A DNA stretch of 9,230 nt from NCBI GenBank assembly GCA_018715105.1, contig DVMG01000278.1:1-9230 (forward strand), in the 5' to 3' direction. The position numbers and the translations under genes are program-made. The notes beneath the pieces were generated by a model that was not told the DNA's origin, searched no databases, and saw only the letters and a list, made by a program, of their open reading frames with translations. Positions 6,851 through 9,230 of this stretch are shown here, piece after piece (positions within the stretch are counted from its first letter, which is position 1; each line of letters begins with the position of its first letter). This DNA comes from Candidatus Ventricola intestinavium (GTDB lineage Bacteria; Bacillota; Clostridia; Christensenellales; Aristaeellaceae).

Positions 6851-7992
6851 CTATGCCGTGTGCACGTGTGTGGCCTCCAGGCCGCTTGAGAGAAGCAGGC
6901 TGAGCAGTTGCCGCTGGGTCTTGGTGACTTCACCGGAGGTGACAAGCGTGAAGCGCGTGTGCGCGCCCATGCGGGAAAGGGCGATGGCCGCATCGGCAAT
7001 GGGCGGGGTCAGCTCGCAGGAGAGCAGGATGGCCGCTCCCGTGCGATGCATGCGTCGGGCGCTTTCCCAGAGGACGCGCGCAAAATCCGGCGCGCCGTCA
7101 AAGGATTCCTGCGCCAGCGCATGAAGCATGAGGGGCAGGGCGTCGCTGCTTTTGCCGCTGAGCTCGCGCTGCGTCTGGCCGCTGAGCGGCAGACGAACCA
7201 TGTGCCCCGCATCCAGCAGGCTCTTGAGCACCCCCGCGCATGTTTCCGTCAGCGCGTCGAGGAGCACCGGGCGCAGCGCCGGCGGGCAGGACGGCAGCGC
7301 GCAGTTGAGCAGCACCAGCGCATCCGGGCGCTGCGGCGTCTCATAGGTGTGCACCATCAGCGACTGGCGGCGCATGGAGAGCTTCCAATGCACGCGCTTG
7401 AGCTCGTCGCCCTCCTGCCAGGCGCGGATGTCCGCCGGGGTGCTGCGGTCCGCCTGCGCGCGCTGAGTTGAGGTGCTCTCCCCTTCACCGGGGCTGAAGG
7501 AGACGGGCGCGGTCCTGGCGGGCCTTGGCAGCACGGCCAGATCCGGCAGCGGGGCACGCACGCGGTGGCGCAGGGAAAACAGGCCAAAGCAATCCGAAAA
7601 GCCGATCTGCCTCACCCCTACGGGAAAGATGCCCACATGCGGGCAGGAAAAGTCGTTTTCACTCTGCGTCACACCGAAAAGGCGCGTGGAGAGCAGAAAT
7701 TCGCTTTGCCGCCCGCTGGGCAGAGACACGGTCAGGGACAGCGGCGCGATGGGCAGGGGAAGAAACAGCTGAACGCGCAGCAGATACCGGCACACGCTGC
7801 CGCGCTGCGCCTCCCCGCCGGGAATTTCCTGGGAGATGCGGCAGGAAAAAAACGCCAGCAGCACGCACACAAGCGAAAGCACCCAGGCCGCCAGCGCCGC
7901 TATCCCCAGCAAAAAAGCGCCCGCGCTGCCCACGGACAGCGCGGTCACGAGCATCAGCGCGCCGGTGAACAGCGTGTAAAACCCGCGCGCCG

Positions 7993-7996
<4 letters not shown>
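6851..7996 (-). CDS. DUF58 domain membrane protein
   Basis: The 381-residue protein belongs to the DUF58 family, whose members accompany MoxR ATPases and are thought to work with them in assembling or maturing envelope proteins; the biochemical role is not established. Two adjacent hydrophobic segments (about 8-24 and 27-50) anchor the N-terminus. The family signature is at 189-210: DIRAWQEGDELKRVHWKLS followed by MRR, the counterpart of the usual Y-x-x-GD-x-x-R-x-I-D/H-W-K-x-(S/T)AR pattern. The C-terminal 150 residues look like a von Willebrand-A-like fold (LVLLNCALP; AAILLSCELT). The ATG at 7996 is chosen because ATG (7996-7994) overlaps the MoxR TGA stop (7995-7993), an ATGA junction that implies translational coupling. 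An in-frame upstream extension to 8254 exists but lies wholly antiparallel in codon sense to nothing real: it overlaps the MoxR gene on the same strand in another frame and is rejected. Confidence 0.92.
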
Positions 7997-8937
<941 letters not shown>

Positions 8938-9048
8938 GGAAAACTCCTTTTGCAGCCTTGAAAGCTTTGCAGACGGCGGATGCGCTTAATGTATGCAGAA
9001 TATGCGGGAGATAAACGGAAGAATGCACCCGTGTGAAAGCGGACAAAC
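8938..9048 (-). other. 5' leader of the MoxR operon
   Basis: About 110 bases lie between the predicted transcription start and the MoxR ATG. No strong hairpin or recognised riboswitch is seen. A seven-base direct repeat, TTTGCAG on the + strand at 8949-8955 and 8966-8972 (start-to-start 17 bases), has its gene-proximal copy overlapping the Shine-Dalgarno, so a binding site there could affect translation. This is weak evidence. Confidence 0.35.
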
Positions 9049-9054
9049 ACCTTT

Positions 9055-9083
9055 ATTATAAGGGAATATCCTGAATTTGGCAA
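9055..9083 (-). promoter_or_regulatory. Sigma-A type promoter of the MoxR-DUF58-transglutaminase operon
   Basis: On the minus strand, TTGCCA (-35, + positions 9078-9083), a 17-base spacer and a perfect TATAAT (-10, 9055-9060) precede the MoxR gene. Transcription would begin near 9048. This is the only good promoter upstream of the operon in the window, and the genes after it are closely packed or overlapping, so all three should be on one mRNA ending at 4376-4416. Confidence 0.82.
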
Positions 9084-9119
9084 GACACACACCGTGTTGA
9101 GGAGTGTCCGAATGCGCAG
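9084..9119. repeat. Short inverted repeat between the partial gene and the MoxR promoter
   Basis: GACAC (9084-9088) and GTGTC (9104-9108) are inverted copies 15 bases apart, and ACACCGTGT lies between them. The block starts at the base next to the -35 box and ends about 12 bases from the stop of the partial minus-strand reading frame. This is where the terminal repeat of an insertion element would be expected if that frame is a transposase, but the matching far end is outside the window. Confidence 0.25.
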
Positions 9120-9230
9120 TTAAAGGAAATCAAAGAGAGAAAAAGGGATAGATGCTCCCGGATGAAAAGAACGGTATCGTTCTTTTTGCCTGCCGAAGCG
9201 GTTATAGGCCTCCACAAAAACAGTAAGAAC
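9120..9230 (-). CDS. C-terminal fragment of an unidentified protein, possibly a transposase/integrase
   Basis: The frame is open from the right window edge for 36 codons and ends in TAA (9120-9122 on +). The peptide contains VEAYNRFGRQKERYRSFHP and ends PFSLFDFL. The YN-RF segment followed by a basic stretch and a closing P-F-S-x-x-D-F-L recalls the C-terminal ends of DDE integrase-core transposases, where a Tyr-Asn motif precedes a basic R-x-x-x-x-P stretch, but 36 residues cannot settle this. Codons favour T and A at third positions (ttt, ctt, tct, gtt), unlike the GC-ending codons of the other genes here, which fits acquired DNA. An alternative is a chance open frame; a 9-bp AT-rich hairpin (9165-9173 with 9178-9186) lies inside it. 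The rest of the gene is outside the window. Confidence 0.45.
   Translation of the reverse strand, partial: VLTVFVEAYNRFGRQKERYRSFHPGASIPFSLFDFL

Noticed and set aside
9165..9187. AAAAGAACG-GTAT-CGTTCTTTT hairpin followed by T as an intrinsic terminator
   Set aside because: The stem is AT-rich and has only one extra T after it on +. No + strand gene precedes it, and it lies inside an open minus-strand frame that looks coding. It remains possible if that frame is not a gene.

Overview
This GC-rich window, with mostly G or C at third codon positions, looks like chromosomal DNA from a Gram-positive Firmicute, most likely a high-GC member of the class Clostridia. The reasons are the gene order tig-clpP-clpX, strong AGGAG-type ribosome binding sites, near-consensus sigma-A promoters and intrinsic terminators. 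No RNA gene, CRISPR array or complete mobile element is visible.

Layout. Positions 1-2641 (+) hold the end of the trigger factor gene (tig, truncated by the window edge), then complete clpP (199 aa) and clpX (440 aa). Together these are a ribosome-associated chaperone and the two parts of the ClpXP protease. A three-segment hairpin with a T-rich tail at 2673-2731 ends this transcription unit. The Bacillus neighbours lonB/lonA do not follow. Next is a self-contained gene (2849-4354, +) with its own near-consensus promoter (2777-2805). It encodes a 501-aa protein with an N-terminal Cro/CI-like helix-turn-helix and a large C-terminal part I do not recognise; this is the least explained gene of the window.

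A perfect 17-bp stem at 4376-4416 separates this gene from a convergent minus-strand operon that reads 8937 to 4526: a MoxR-family AAA+ ATPase, a DUF58 membrane protein (overlapping the MoxR gene by the ATGA arrangement) and a large membrane-anchored transglutaminase-like protein of TgpA architecture. The trio is a recurrent bacterial cassette thought to act at the cell envelope. Its promoter is at 9055-9083 (TTGCCA, 17-bp spacer, TATAAT).

At the right edge (9120-9230, -) is the last 36 codons of another protein, with codon use unlike its neighbours and a sequence reminiscent of integrase/transposase C-termini. It may be the edge of an insertion element lying just upstream of the MoxR promoter. 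This is an inference from very little sequence.

Most of the window is ordinary core and widespread accessory content. I see no clear evidence of an entirely new system. The best leads are the unassigned HTH protein and the possible element edge next to the MoxR promoter.
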